NCBI GenBank assembly: GCA_003024785.1
Contig: PUQB01000443.1
Location: 1 to 64,000, forward strand
Source of the DNA: Selaginella tamariscina
Taxonomy: Eukaryota; Streptophyta; Lycopodiopsida; Selaginellales; Selaginellaceae
Direction of reading: 5' to 3'
DNA: 64,000 bases
The notes under the pieces are model-generated. The model had not been told where the DNA came from. It searched no databases and saw only the letters and a list, made by a program, of their open reading frames with translations. The first letter of the stretch is position 1, and each line of letters opens with the position of its first letter. Made by a program: the position numbers and the translations under genes. Of this stretch, positions 22,874 to 34,480 are shown in pieces.

Positions 22874-24657
22874 TTTACTATCATAGTTTTACTATGACTC
22901 GACCCTTTACTTTGGACGTTGACTATTGTTACCTACTGTACTATGTTGATAAGCTCTAGATGTAGTAGGAAACAGGCCCGCTTAGTGCACTGGGTATCTA
23001 GTGATGGTCCGGCCAGGTGTCATTAGGTATTTGCAGGAAACTCTAAGCGAAGCTAGAACTTACCTTCTAAAAACTCTTACCCTGGTTTTTCGTGTCCTGG
23101 TTGGGTTAATGGTTAGTTCCGCTGAGTTCGGCATGTCGAATATGCTTAGAAATACCCTAGTTTGACAAGTTAGGGTTTAGGGGTCGATGGATAACTCACC
23201 AAGTATATTTCCTCTGGGAATGAGATTTCAGTGCTAGCCCACTTATGTAACAGGAAAATAGGGGGGGGGGCCTCTGTCACATAAATAAGGTAGTATATAG
23301 GAGTGAGGGTTCCTGGGTTCATGACTGAGCTCGTTACTCTTCTCCCGGTCAAGCTCCTAGCTTGTGTCGTTAAGGCACAACCCTCTATTGTGCCGCCTAA
23401 CTTCCAGATGCCAGGGGTACGTCCCACCTTCGGGGTAGCCTACCCTTAACGTTGGCGAATCCATGCTTGGGAGGTCTTGTGAGAATGCATGTTCCAAGAA
23501 GCAGAGGTAGAGGCTTGTCTCCAACCTCCTCCTCCATGTCAAACTAGGTTAGCACACATGGCCAAGCAAGGCACATCCGTGTCCTTGTCCAACTGTGGGT
23601 GTGGGATCTTGTTTGACAGGTTCACATTGCCTAGTTCCTAAGGGTTCACTAAAGGGGTTCTAGAGTTGGCATTTAGGAGCCACGTTTGTGGCACTTGGTG
23701 CAACTCTTGAATCTAAGGGCTATGGCATGATAGCCCACATCGGGGAAGGCAGTGTCACATGGAGATGTAACATTGGGCTAAACGTCACATGGTACAACGC
23801 CTGAGGCACGCCCTTTGGGGTTATGTCATGGGCTTGTTACCAAGGGGTTGGATACTCTGACAAATAGACATGCTTGTGCTCGCGCTAGGGTGCTAAGCCT
23901 TAGGCATTTGCTCAAGGGAGGTTAGGTCTCATAACTAGGTGTGCTTTGGCACACTTGGCTAGGGGAGTGTTCTCCTTGGAATTCAAGGGTTGAACAACCT
24001 AAGCGTGTTAGCAAGAGCCCTTTCGTGAGGCACTCGCAAGGTCATGTGCTTAGGGTTATCCCAAACCTAGCCTTAGGGAGTTTGCTTAGCAGAACACTCG
24101 TGTCCGCCTACGGCGCACACTCGTGTCCTCATTAAGTACTAGCCCTAGGTCTAGGGTATAACTTGGCCACTCGAACCCTTAGGGTTAGTCGTGGTTCAGG
24201 ATACCCCTTGTCGCCCTAAAGGGGTTGTACTCCCGAATGAGGGTGATTCTCAAGGGGTAAGTGACGATGCCTTAGCTCTGTCATGGGGGTATGTGTGGAA
24301 CACACGTCTCCTTGAAGGGGTTAGGACATGAGCATGTCTAGGTCTTCTAGGGCAAGACCCTAAGTCAACTAGGGTTATTCCTCAAGGGTTTTGGGGGTAG
24401 ACACTCTAGGAGACTTAGGCTAAACCCTAAGTCAACTGGGGTTATCCCTCAAGGGTTTTGGGGGCAGACATTCTAGGGAGACTTAGGCTAAACCCTAAGT
24501 CTCCTGTCCACTTGGGCATTAGAGTCTAACCCTAGGGGTCGTTGGGGTTGTTCTGGGAAACTTAGCGTTGCTCACACAAGGTGATGAGCCAAAATGGCCA
24601 CCTGGCAGTCACGTGTTGCCACATGTTGACCCTTTGGGTTAAAACTCTGACATTTAC
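22874..24657 (+). mobile_element. Family 2 solo-LTR-like insertion, full form, with 5-bp TSD
   Basis: The insert (22879-24652, about 1774 bp) is bounded by TTTAC at 22874-22878 and 24653-24657. Removing it and one TTTAC rejoins the gypsy RNase H frame (AKVN followed by YTTTEKEA). It starts TATCATAGTTTTACTATG and ends TTAAAACTCTGACA. A TATA-like CATAAATAAGG with TAGTATATAGG lies near 23280. No ORF of its own is convincing. The 5-bp duplication and near TG..CA ends fit a solo LTR, but the internal part of this family is not in the window. Confidence 0.8.
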
Positions 24658-26220
24658 TTTCGCAGGTGTTAGCCTACGACTAGCATAATAGATAGGACGA
24701 TCCTTGCCATCTTGTTGCATCTGTGTAAGGATGGCTCCTATAGCCATACCAAAGGCGTCCACTTGTACATGGAATTCCCGATCCCATTTAGGACTAACCA
24801 ATATTGGTGCTTTTAGTAAGAGCCTTCCGAAGTTGGTCAAAGGCCTCTTGACACTGTGATGTCCAATCATATGTACATCTACCTTTAGCAATATGTTAAA
24901 AGTTTTGCAATCTCAGCATAATGCTTTATAAACCGCCTATGGTAGCCTATTTTTCCTAAAAACTACGTAACTCCTTTATATCTTGTGGTGGTTGTAAACT
25001 CAGGATAACCTTAACTTTATCCTAGTCCACCAATATACCTTCCTTACAAACAACATGTTCTAAAAGGACTCTTGATTTAACAAAGAAGTTATATTTTTTA
25101 GATTCAAAGATAACACTAAAATCGTCCATAAAGACTTTCATAAAGTCTAAAAGGTATTCCAAAAGGTATCTGTTATAATCCTTTGAAAGGTAAAGGGTGC
25201 ATTGCATAAGCCAAAAGGCATAACTCTATAAGCATATGCACCCCACGGACTTATAAAGCCGTTTTATGTTGATCCTTAAGAGCTATCATCACTTGGTTTA
25301 TACCCTGAAAAGCCATCCATGAAGGAATACATTTCATGTCCGACGACATTATCCAGCATTTCCTCTGTAAAAGGTATCGGAAAGGTATCCTTAACTGTAA
25401 CATCATTTAACTTTTTATAATTTACAACATACTCTTAACTTTCCATTTTTCTTAGGAACAATTACAAGTGGTGATAACCATTGTGCTCTTTGTATAGGGT
25501 ATATAAAACCAACCTGTAACAGCTTATCAATTTCCTCAACTAACTTTGCATAATTAGGATTCATCCTATATGCATTTTGTTTAGCTGGTTGGCATCCCGG
25601 CAAAAGTTGAATAGTGTGCATATAGAGTTCTGGGGGTATTCCTTTTAGATCCTTATAGGACCATGCAAATACGTCCTTATACTTGGCTAACAATGTCAAT
25701 CCTTTATCCTTAAAATCAGGATCTAGTCCTTGAGCTATAGTCAACATCTTATGTTCCTTCTCTGTTCCTATATTGACTTGCTCTAGAGGATCATTAGTAT
25801 ATATGTAAGTATAATCCGCAGGTTGTTCCTGTAAGTTCATTTCATAAGAAACAGACTTATAAAATTTTTCCTGCAACCCCAACTGATCCTCTTCCTGTTC
25901 CTTTTGAGAGGCTTTCTTTTTCTCTTTCATGATTGCATATAAATCAATCTTTGCAAGGGCTTTTAGATCAGGGTATGTCTTCAAAATTACCTCTTCCTCC
26001 TGATCATCCAAGCCCTGCATTCAATCATATCCTTCTAATGCAATCGGTCTATCCCTTTTTGCTAAATATCTCTTAGCATGAATATAGATATCCACCTTCG
26101 TGTCACCTTCCTATTGTCATTTTTCCTGAGCCTCAATCTTGCACAACGTGAGCAATCTTAAGCCAAGGTCGGCCCAATAACATAGTATGGGTTGCATCTT
26201 GTCCTCTTTGTTGGAACCAT
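24658..26220 (-). pseudogene. Ty3/gypsy fragment 3: protease end, reverse transcriptase, RNase H
   Basis: The highest-coordinate part (about 26090-26220) reads GRPWLKIAHVVQD, a typical end of the gypsy protease. From 26020 comes MQGLDDQEEEVILKTYPDL, the pre-RT linker, then LLAKYKDVFAWSYKDLKGIP, PAKQNAYRMNPNYAKLVEEI, QWLSPLVIVPKKNGKLRVC, AYRVMPFGLCNAPFTFQ and KVFMDDFSV, an FMDD form of the YxDD box. RNase H begins with PILVSPKWDREFHVQVDAFG and reaches IYYASRRLTPAKVN exactly at the insertion point. Gag is missing; the 5' side abuts a plus-strand chromovirus end. Confidence 0.85.
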
Positions 26221-26234
26221 ATCATCCTTCTTCT

Positions 26235-26498
26235 CTTTCGGGTCGTGCTTCTTCTCCTCCCCATGTGGTCCATTGACGATGAACCTAAGCACGAAGTTGC
26301 AGCCATCCTTGATTCTCGTCTTCATCACTGCCAACTTCAATACTTGGTGAATTGGAAAGGTTATTTACCTACCGATCGCACTTGAGAACCTGCATCCAAT
26401 TTACTTCATGTTTCTTCTAAGGTTGCTGCCTTCCATTGACGTTATCCTGTTAAACCAGGTCCCAGGATTCATGGAACTTGTTCTTAGGGAGGAGGTGC
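26235..26498 (+). pseudogene. Chromovirus integrase C-terminus with chromodomain
   Basis: The plus strand reads HEVAAILDSRLHHCQLQYLV followed by NWKGYLPTDRT and EPASNLLHV. This is the chromodomain pattern (Y-V-W-G-W-E positions) that ends chromovirus integrases and binds modified histone. A stop replaces the Trp before EPASNL. It is followed by a purine tract AGGGAGGAGG at 26486-26495 and then the LTR. Confidence 0.8.
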
Positions 26499-27035
26499 TG
26501 TCACGACTCGATACAGGATACATGATATGCCTGTAGGATATGCCTACAGGATATGTATCGGGAATACATGATACAGGATGCGGGTAACAGGATATGCCTA
26601 CAGGATATACCTACAGGATATGCCTATAAGATATGCCTATAAGATATGCATATAGGATATACCTACAAGATAAGGGTCACTTTTTTTAGCTCATGACTAG
26701 ATTAGGCTCATCATCAGATTAGCTCTTGGAGTTGTAAGCATAAAAGCTTTGACCTAATTGTTGTACAATCAGTTACTATCAACACCAATCTTTCTACAAT
26801 CAATCTTGTTTTATTCTTGTCTCTCCTCGCTTCTTGTTCTCTTCTTGTTTTGTTTTTAGTTCCTGTCCTGCTCTTGTCTTATTCCTAGTCCTTGTCTTGC
26901 TCCTGAGTCAAGCCTCCTTGCTCTTGGATCGTGACTTGGTTCCTAGTTCCTGTCCTGCTCCTAATCTTTGTCCTGCTCCTAATCCTTGTCCTGCTCCTGA
27001 GTCAAGCTTCCTTGTTCTTGGATCGTGGCTTGACA
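26499..27035 (+). mobile_element. LTR3: 3' LTR of the chromovirus, copy 1
   Basis: It starts TGTCACGACTCGATACAGG directly after the purine tract and ends GGCTTGACA (537 bp). A second copy at 62022-62528 has the same ends and the same preceding purine tract. The U3 part holds an acaggatatgcc minisatellite (about 26511-26670). A leader with GCATAAAAGCT lies near 26738. A gag fragment of family 1 follows directly. Confidence 0.8.
26511..26670. repeat. acaggatatgcc minisatellite in LTR3 U3
   Basis: About a dozen imperfect 10-14 bp units (ACAGGATATGCCT, ATAAGATATGCCT and similar) lie in tandem. The other LTR3 copy has a differently arranged set at 62035-62215, so the array is evolving quickly. 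Confidence 0.75.
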
Positions 27036-27851
27036 CCTGGTGCATGCGATTCCATGAGACAAATGAAGGAGCTCTCTGGGAAAATAAGGAGCTCTCTAGG
27101 AAAATAAAGGAGCTCACTGGAACTACTATGCCAAGGAGCCCTGCTGTGTAAGGTAGCTGTAAATTGAAGGAAGGATGCTGAGGAACTTTGGGACAAGTTA
27201 GCAACAAGAATTGATCGTTATAGGGTGAGTATGATGCCCTCCAGAAGCTCCAGAACCAACACTAGCACAGCCAGGTCATAGCAGACGAAGAACGGCAAAC
27301 TCATGAACTCAAGACTCGGATTGAGCAAAGAAGTAGGGAGTTCGAGGAAGCCCGAGCAAAATTGGTGACGGTCAGGGAGGAGTTTCACCAACACACAACT
27401 CAAAACACAATCAGAACTGTGACCAATCGAGAGGAACCCCTACTCAAAGAGCCATGAGCGAATGTCGCATTACAACCGGGCAAGGAAGGGAGCACAACCC
27501 ACCCAAGGATCATAAATCACCCCAGACCACTACCACCGAGTTAGTAGAGTACACTCGCCAACAAGCCCAACTACTCACAGCAAGGGTGCAAGAGATATAG
27601 CGCTCACACAAGCAAATTCAGGAACTAGAGGCACAAGTGAAACACACTCAGGAGCAGTAGGAGCAGTAGGAGCATGGTTCCAGACAGACTTACGAAAGGC
27701 TACCGAGCTACAAGATGTGACGATTGCCGCTCTAAAACAAAAGCTAGCCACAGTGGAGAGTGAAGCCGCCACATACCGTGACCAGCCTAACATGTCCTAG
27801 GGTAAGGAAGTGCATGGCCTGAGGATGTGCCAACGAACAAGTCCGGGCATC
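27036..27851 (+). pseudogene. Family 1 gag scrap joined to ORF2 coiled-coil end
   Basis: The first 100 bp match the gag core (WCMRFHETNEGALWE, compare 32180). The rest matches the ORF2 coiled coil (QQAQLLTARVQEI, QIQELEAQVKHTQEQ) and ends in GCANEQVRASG before the LTR. An internal deletion has joined gag to the ORF2 end. Stops are frequent. Confidence 0.6.
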
Positions 27852-28536
27852 TGGTTGATGGGGTTTGACCACCGTCAAACTGCTTGCTGGCACAGACAAG
27901 CGATGAGACAGAGCGGCTGAGTAGTGAGGGTGCAATAGGTACGAACTGACAACGACAATTGTCAAGTGGCGCTTAACCCAGGTGTAGATCTGATCGTCCG
28001 GATTAACTACCAAGGTACTCGGAACATCACGCGTGAAGGAGGCGCATAAATGCTATAGGCAAGACGCTGGCATAGGGTGGCAAACCAATGGGAGTGAGCC
28101 ACCTGTACCTAGGGTCTAGTGCTAGCTAACCCACTATATAAATAGAAGGCTTGTAGTGGGTTGGGTCCTTTTAGTCCGTCTTCTTCTTTATATCTTGCTC
28201 CACCTTCTCTGGGGCAGTTTTGTATTTGGGTAGGTAATATATATATCTATATGTATTTACTCCTTCCCTTCTCTAGTCATTCTTCTTTGCCTTGCTCCTA
28301 GTCTGACAACATATAGTCAGAGCAGGTAAAACACCCCACTTAGGAGAACTCCTCCTCACTTGTACACGAACCCTCGTGACATTTGGGTAGAGGCCATCTC
28401 ACACCTTCCAGTGCTCCCCAGGGTAAGTCCAGCTCACAGAGGCGGACCCCCAGGACTGGATGCTACCACAGCGTCTTGGCGACCACCGAGACTTTATAGA
28501 ACCACTACACTTGGCTTGTAGAGTCCCCAACGACCA
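27852..28536 (+). mobile_element. Family 1 LTR (copy 3)
   Basis: It runs from TGGTTGATGG to AACGACCA, about 685 bp, with TATA-like CACTATATAAATAGAAGG near 28132. It is more diverged than the other full copies. Confidence 0.75.
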
Positions 28537-29482
28537 AAGTGAACCAGGCCAGTGGTCATCCAAGAGATTTGCATGACCATCCAAGGCCAAGAGAGGATGG
28601 CGGAACTCCTGTCATTTAGGTATTCAAGGTTCAAGGAGTTAATCGACCAACCCAATATTCAATGGGTCAGGAGATAGATTCACCTAGACAAGTTCTTTGA
28701 CCTTGTGTGGGGAGAAGTGGAAAATCCAAGATTTACTGAGAGAGCCAGGCAATTCATCCAGTCCGCGGAAAAGGTAGCCAACCATATCGGATGAAAAGGG
28801 ATCTAGTTCCGCTTGGGAGGTAATGTAGCCTTCCACATAATGTTCAATGAGCCAGCGACAATATTTTGACTATTAGAGGACGGCCTCATAGTAAGAAATT
28901 ATCAAAGATGGAGCCACAGAGGTCTACCATCGAAGGAAACGAGATGTTACGGGGCATACATGAACGGGAGGAAGCAATCAAGTTCGTAGCATTGATGACC
29001 TTCATGTTCATGGAAGAGCGGGGAGACAAATGACTAGGCAATTGGCGAACGACCTCTGCAAGGCCTAAGAAGGAGTCATGGTGAACTGGGCAAATTGCCT
29101 CAAGTGATACTTGGTTCTGGCACTAACCCATGGGATCTATAGAGTTTAGACCGGGTCCGAGTGGAGACTTTCTACGGCCGACCATATCGATATTATGATC
29201 ACCGGCCTGATTGGCTGAACTACAACTACAATACCAGCACAGCTCCGGACATCGAAGAAAGAGTGGATCAGAACAAGTTAGGGCAGCCAAATGAAATAGC
29301 TAGAACCCCCGAAGTCGTCAGAGAAGAAGGCAAGAGACAACCCTTCTCATGATCAGGAGCCACCTAGGCGCCAAACCATAGAACCCATACGAGCGGTGCC
29401 CATGTCAGTGGGACCCCTGTTACCATGGGAATTCCATTAGAGATACCTAGGCGATCCACACGGAGCAGACTAGGAGCGCAGG
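28537..29482 (+). pseudogene. Family 1 ORF2, N-terminal and middle part
   Basis: It reads MTIQGQERMAELLSFRYSRF then KELIDQPNIQWVR, HLDKFFDLVWGEVENPRF and ERARQFIQSAEKV, with middle part METFYGRPYRYYDHRPDWLN at 29161. The domain is shared with 35441 and 43180. It resembles in general layout the plant retroelement-associated domains ending in a ..LP motif, but I cannot name the family. Several stops are present. It ends where an inverted LTR begins. Confidence 0.5.
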
Positions 29483-29850
29483 CCAGATGTGGTGCTTCTT
29501 AGGAAGCCTCGGTGGTCGCCAGGATGTTATGGATAGCATCCAACCCCGGGGTTCAAGCCGGCAAACCGGCCTTACCTCGGGAGTACTGGAAGGTGCTGAA
29601 TGGCCTCTACCTAGATGCCGCGAGGGTCCATGTACAGGGGTGGGGAGTTCTCCTAGGGTACTACTGTGGTGGTTAGTAGAGTGCGTTGCTTGGCTTAGGA
29701 GCGGAGCAAGAGGGGAATCACCGATAAGATGGTGAATAGAAGGAGCATGTATTCATATATACATAATGCCTACCTGAGTCCAAACTCTAACAGGGGAGCA
29801 AGATACAAGACGCAGACTTCACTCCAAAAAGACCCCGACCCACTACCAGT
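29483..29850 (-). mobile_element. Family 1 LTR, partial (U5-R), inverted
   Basis: It is the reverse complement of the R-U5 half of the family 1 LTR, from CCAGATGTGGTGCTTC to GACCCCGACCCACTACCAG. It abuts the next full plus-strand LTR head-to-head at 29850/29851, forming an inverted LTR pair. Confidence 0.75.
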
Positions 29851-30539
29851 TGGTTGACGGTGTTTGACACCGTCAAATGGACAGCCAGCGCGGACGAGCA
29901 ATGGGACGAGCGCCAAATAAGGAAGGTACTGCATGTATGGACTGATGGTGACAAATGTTAGGCGGCGACGTAACCGGGCGTAGATCCGATCGTCCGGACA
30001 ACTACCCAGGGTACGCAGGACAACACGTGTAAGGGAGGTGCATAAATGAGTCAGACAAGACTCTGTCACATGGCGGCAGACCAGTAAGAAAGTGCCACCT
30101 GTACCTAGGGTCTAGTGCTAGGTGACCCACTATATAAGCAGAAAGGCTGGTAGTGGGTCGGGGTCTTTGGAGTAAAGTCTGCGTCTTGTAACTTGCTCCC
30201 CTATCAGAGGTAGTTTGTACTCAGGTAGGCAATACATATATATAAATACATGCTCCTTCTATTCACCACCTTATCGGTGATTCCCCTCTTGCTCCCACTC
30301 CTAGGCTAACCAATGCACTCTACTAATCACCACAGCGATACCCTAGGAGAACTCCCCCACCCATGTACACAAACCCTCACGGCGTACGGGTAGAGGCCAT
30401 TTAGCACCTTCCAATACTCCTGAGGTAAGGCCGGCTTGCCAGTTCGGACCCCGAGGTTGGACACTATCCATAGTGTCCTAACGACCACCGAGGCTTCCTA
30501 AGAAGCACCACATCTAGCCTATGGAGTCCCCGACGACCA
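29851..30539 (+). mobile_element. Family 1 LTR (copy 4), 5' LTR of the longest family 1 element
   Basis: It runs from TGGTTGACGG to GACGACCA (689 bp), with CACTATATAAGCAGAAAGG near 30129. Gag begins 40 bp further on. Confidence 0.8.
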
Positions 30540-30578
30540 TTTGTGGCAAACCACGAAGGGATAATAGTACACACGGAT

Positions 30579-33060
30579 GGAATTCACTATGCAAGCAGAG
30601 TTGTAGCCCGAAGGAGAGCGGGGATTAACTCATTCGAACAAATAGAGATCGACGAGCATCAGCTGGCTAGGAGGATGCAATGGGCCCGGTCGAGGGAGGT
30701 TGATGGAAGGCAGCAAGGCACCTCAGCTGTCGCAATCGGCCCCTACCTCACCTACCTGAGGGAACGACGTAAATACCGCATGGCTGAATCTTCGAGCAAC
30801 GATAAACCCGGCACACCAGCGGCAAAGGCGGTTGCACGCCGCCTCCAATGAAGAAGGATATGAAGAAACCACAGCACGTCCAGGTACAACAGCATGCGGA
30901 ATGAGCAGCACCTGGACGGGCGACTTCGCCCGACAATGACCTACGATACAGAGTGGGATGGATGGCAGACGATGGAAGCCCTCAACCTCTCGATGTAGGT
31001 GAAGGTGAATGGCCACGATGAGTCCCCACACCAAAGAGAAAAACCCGTGTTCGACGAGTACCCCCAAAGGAGGAAACCCGTACAAGAGAACCCCAAGAAA
31101 GGGTAGGCCTGCAGCGGAGGCAGGAATCTTGAGGTGGTGAAAGCAACACGGAAAGTGACTGGGGATGTGAGCTGGAAGTCCATCGTGACCAGCACCACCA
31201 ACAAACGTAAGGTAGGAAACCCAGGGCCGCTGTCACCCACCAGGGTAAGGTGGGGGGCCCGTGGCTGCCCAGAAAGAGGGAAGGAAGAGCCTCATCCGGA
31301 AGGCCCCCATAGGGAGGGCATCGATTGCCAATAAGGCAACCTCTACACCAAGAGTTCAGCCAATTGGACGATGCAGCAGGCCAGGGTGGTTACTAGAATG
31401 AGAACCAAGGCCTCGGAAGGCCAGGTTACACATCGACGACCACCTGCACGAAGGCGATTGGACGTCGATGAGCTAACGGACTGGGAGGAGGTATTAGTAA
31501 GGGGGGCCGCATAGTGGCCACTCTGGACAAGGGATGAAGGGATTCCGTCCAGGGCAGGGAGATTTGCCTGAGCGACCAACACCGTATTGGCCCCGCGAGG
31601 GGAAATCCGCTAGGCACATGGTAGAGCCGCAGTCATCACCAGACGAGGGATACCATCTCAGGGCGAGGAGGATCCGCCCATCAATCACGAACATCTAGAC
31701 GCTACGAGGGGATCAGTCCTACAAGCCACTCACTGGATGAGGGAATACCGTCTAGTTGAGGTAAAGCCGCGCCACTAGCCGTTAGGTTGGTCCCGCAGAG
31801 GGGCCCCCAAGGGACAGCCGGGAGGAGCCCGTCCTCATCACCCACCCTCAACAAGAGGCCAGGGCCACAAGGGAGGAGAAAGGTACCTGCAGAATACCGA
31901 GATGTCGACTACACCACGTCCAAAGTGGAGGGTCTGAATCAAGCACTTCTCAGGCTCAATGGATGCCATGGGAATTGACCCAGTTACCTTATAGCCCGCA
32001 CGCTCAATCGGATGCAAGAGAGCACCGTAACAATGCCCTTACCCACATTCCGTGGAGCGAAGGGGGAAGACGTAGACCAACATGTACACAAGTTCGAACA
32101 GGTATGCGAACTCTGGAGCGTAATCGACAATCATAAAAGCTGAGTGCATTCGCATGCACTCTGGACAAGAAGGCACACGCCTGGTGGATGCGATTCCACG
32201 AGGCAAACGAAGGAGCTCGCTGGAAACGCATGAGGGCATTTCTAGATACCTTCCTAGAGGAAAAGAGTGAAGAAGAGGTGATCCACAAGCTAACGAGCTT
32301 GAAAAAAAGAGCGGGAGAGTCGGTCGACGAATACACAATCTGCATGCTAGGGTACATTGCCCGGCTAAGGGATGCCCCAGTTGACTTGACCAAGAAAATG
32401 TGGTACCGAAAGGGATTGCGACCGGAGATCCGCAAGTGGATTGGCTTAAATGACAACCAGATGTTCGACAAACTACCCCGGTACACCAAGAAGGCTGAGA
32501 AGTGGAAGCTGAAAGACACCAAGAGAGGAAGACGCAAGACAAATCGAACACGAGGGGGCAAACAACACCACCTCAAAGGAGGAAAACCTCTCTGATGCTC
32601 CAAAGCCGGCCAGAAAGAAGAGACAGTCAGGAGCCAAGGGGCACATGCAGTTGCAACGGGGGGAGACCCAGCCAAGGGCCACACGGAAGGAAGACTTAAC
32701 CACAACATTACTCAAATGGGATACACCACACGTGGGGACAAGTATGTCGGGTATGTAACATCTGCGGGTCCCACAACACGGACAATTGCTACCGGCTGGC
32801 CAAACTCCTGAGCAATAAGCTACCAATAGGCGGGCGCCTAACGGTAGAAAAAAAGACCGAAGGGGGTGCAGATAGCTGAAGGAGTTACGGCTGCAGGCGG
32901 AGGGGTAATCAACCTCGTAGGAGGTTCCATTCAGGAAACCGAAATCGTAGGTCCGTTCCCAGAGCGGCAATTGTACCGACCTAGGTATGGCACAAAGAGA
33001 GACGACTGGAACACAAGAATGATGTGCGCACTTTGTGGAGGCCCACACCTACTTTACCGA
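30579..33060 (+). pseudogene. Family 1 gag polyprotein (copy 2)
   Basis: The start context is MEFTM/VASRVVARRRAGINSF as in the other copies. The charged N-terminal region runs to about 31780. The gag core lies at 32040-32520: HKFEQVCELWSV, KKAHAWWMRFHEANEGA, FLEEKSEEEVIHKLTSLKKR and APVDLTKKMWYRKGLRPEIR. CCHC-like knuckles are ICGSHNTDNC near 32762-32790 and MCALCGGPHLLYRC near 33021-33062. This is the best-preserved gag core in the window, but it still has shifts. Confidence 0.75.
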
Positions 33061-34480
33061 TGTTCATGGGTAATCATTAATCAACCAATGCCGATGGCAA
33101 GCAACCAGCGTCGCCAATGCGAGTAATGGGCAGATCCTTGCCAGCCAACGCCAACCCCCACACCGCAAGTAAACCAAGTAACGGTCGTACTGCAGGATAG
33201 GACGTCGGGACAAACATAGTGCTGCAGGCTCCCTTAAGCGGCAAAACAAAAACAACCGCAAGGGTGAAACCAGGGGAACGTGAAGGCGTACAAAAAAAAA
33301 AACATGCCACAAAACCCTTAGTGTTAAAGCAGTGGGTAAGGAAGCAAACCGAAGGCCCGACCGTCTCGGGACCCGTGAAGCCCAGCCAAGGCCAAGAATC
33401 GCTGAGAAAGGTAGGAGACAGCGACGCCGCGCCTTCAGAAGGGGAGAGGCCCAATGTTGATAGGGCAAGAACGCCGCTTATTCCAGCCACACGATGGGGG
33501 AATCAGGCACAACCAGCAGCAAGGCCCCACCAAGAGGCTTTGCAACCACAATGGACTATGTAAACGACGTGCCAACCATTCTGGTTCGCATGGCAGGTCA
33601 CACAATCAGCGAGGTGATTCTAAATGGAGGGTCCAATCAACGTCAATGTCAGCAGAGCTCCATAGGGAGTTGCGTATGCCAACTCCGGAGCCTACTCCTT
33701 TTCAGGTATGCATGCCAAACCCAGGCCCCTGTACAGAAATTCAGGGTGTTGGAATACCGATGTTCATGGATATCATTAATCAAACCAATGCTAAAGGTGC
33801 AAGCAACCGACGTTGCCACGGCAAGTAATGGGCAGATCCCCGCCAGCCCAATGCAACCCTGCACCACAAGTAAACCAAGTAACGGTCATACTGCCAGGAC
33901 AGGACGTCGGGACAAATATAGTGCCGTAGGCTCCCTTAGCAGACGAAACAAGACAACTAACAAGGGCGCAAAACCAGGGGAACGCGAAGGTGCGCAAAAA
34001 AAAAAACCAGGCAACAAAACCCCAGTGTTAAGCAGTGGGTAAGGAAGCAAACTGAAGGACTGATTGTCTCGGGACTCGCAAAGCCTAGCCAAGGCCAAGA
34101 ATCGCTGAGAAAGGTAAGGAGATGGTGATGCCGCACCTTCAGAAGGGGAGAGGCCCAAACATTGACAGGGCAAAGAAGCGCCACTGATTCCAGCCACATG
34201 ATGGGGAATCGGGCATAATCAGCAGCAAGGCCCCCACCAAGAGACACTACAACCACAGTGGACTAAGTAAATGACGTGCCAACCATTCCGGTTCGCATGG
34301 CAAGTCACACAATCAACGAGGTGATTATAGATGAAGGGTCGGCAGTCAACATCATGTCAGCAGAGCTCCATAGGGAGTTGTGTATGCTAACTCCGGAGCC
34401 TAGTCCTTTTCAGGTATGCATGGTAAACCCAAGCCCCTGCATAGAAATTCAGGGCGCTAGAAATGCCAGGAGCCAAGCAG
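33061..34480 (+). pseudogene. Tandemly duplicated gag-protease segment of family 1
   Basis: Two units of about 700 bp lie in tandem (from about 33061 and 33762). Each begins with the end of the second zinc knuckle and ends with a retropepsin-like block. The downstream unit reads VPTIPVRMASHTINEVIIDE then GSAVNIMSAELHREL (34277-34380), the D-x-G-S motif of an aspartic protease with DEGS. The upstream unit has NGGS instead, losing the catalytic Asp. Stops and shifts interrupt both. Confidence 0.65.
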
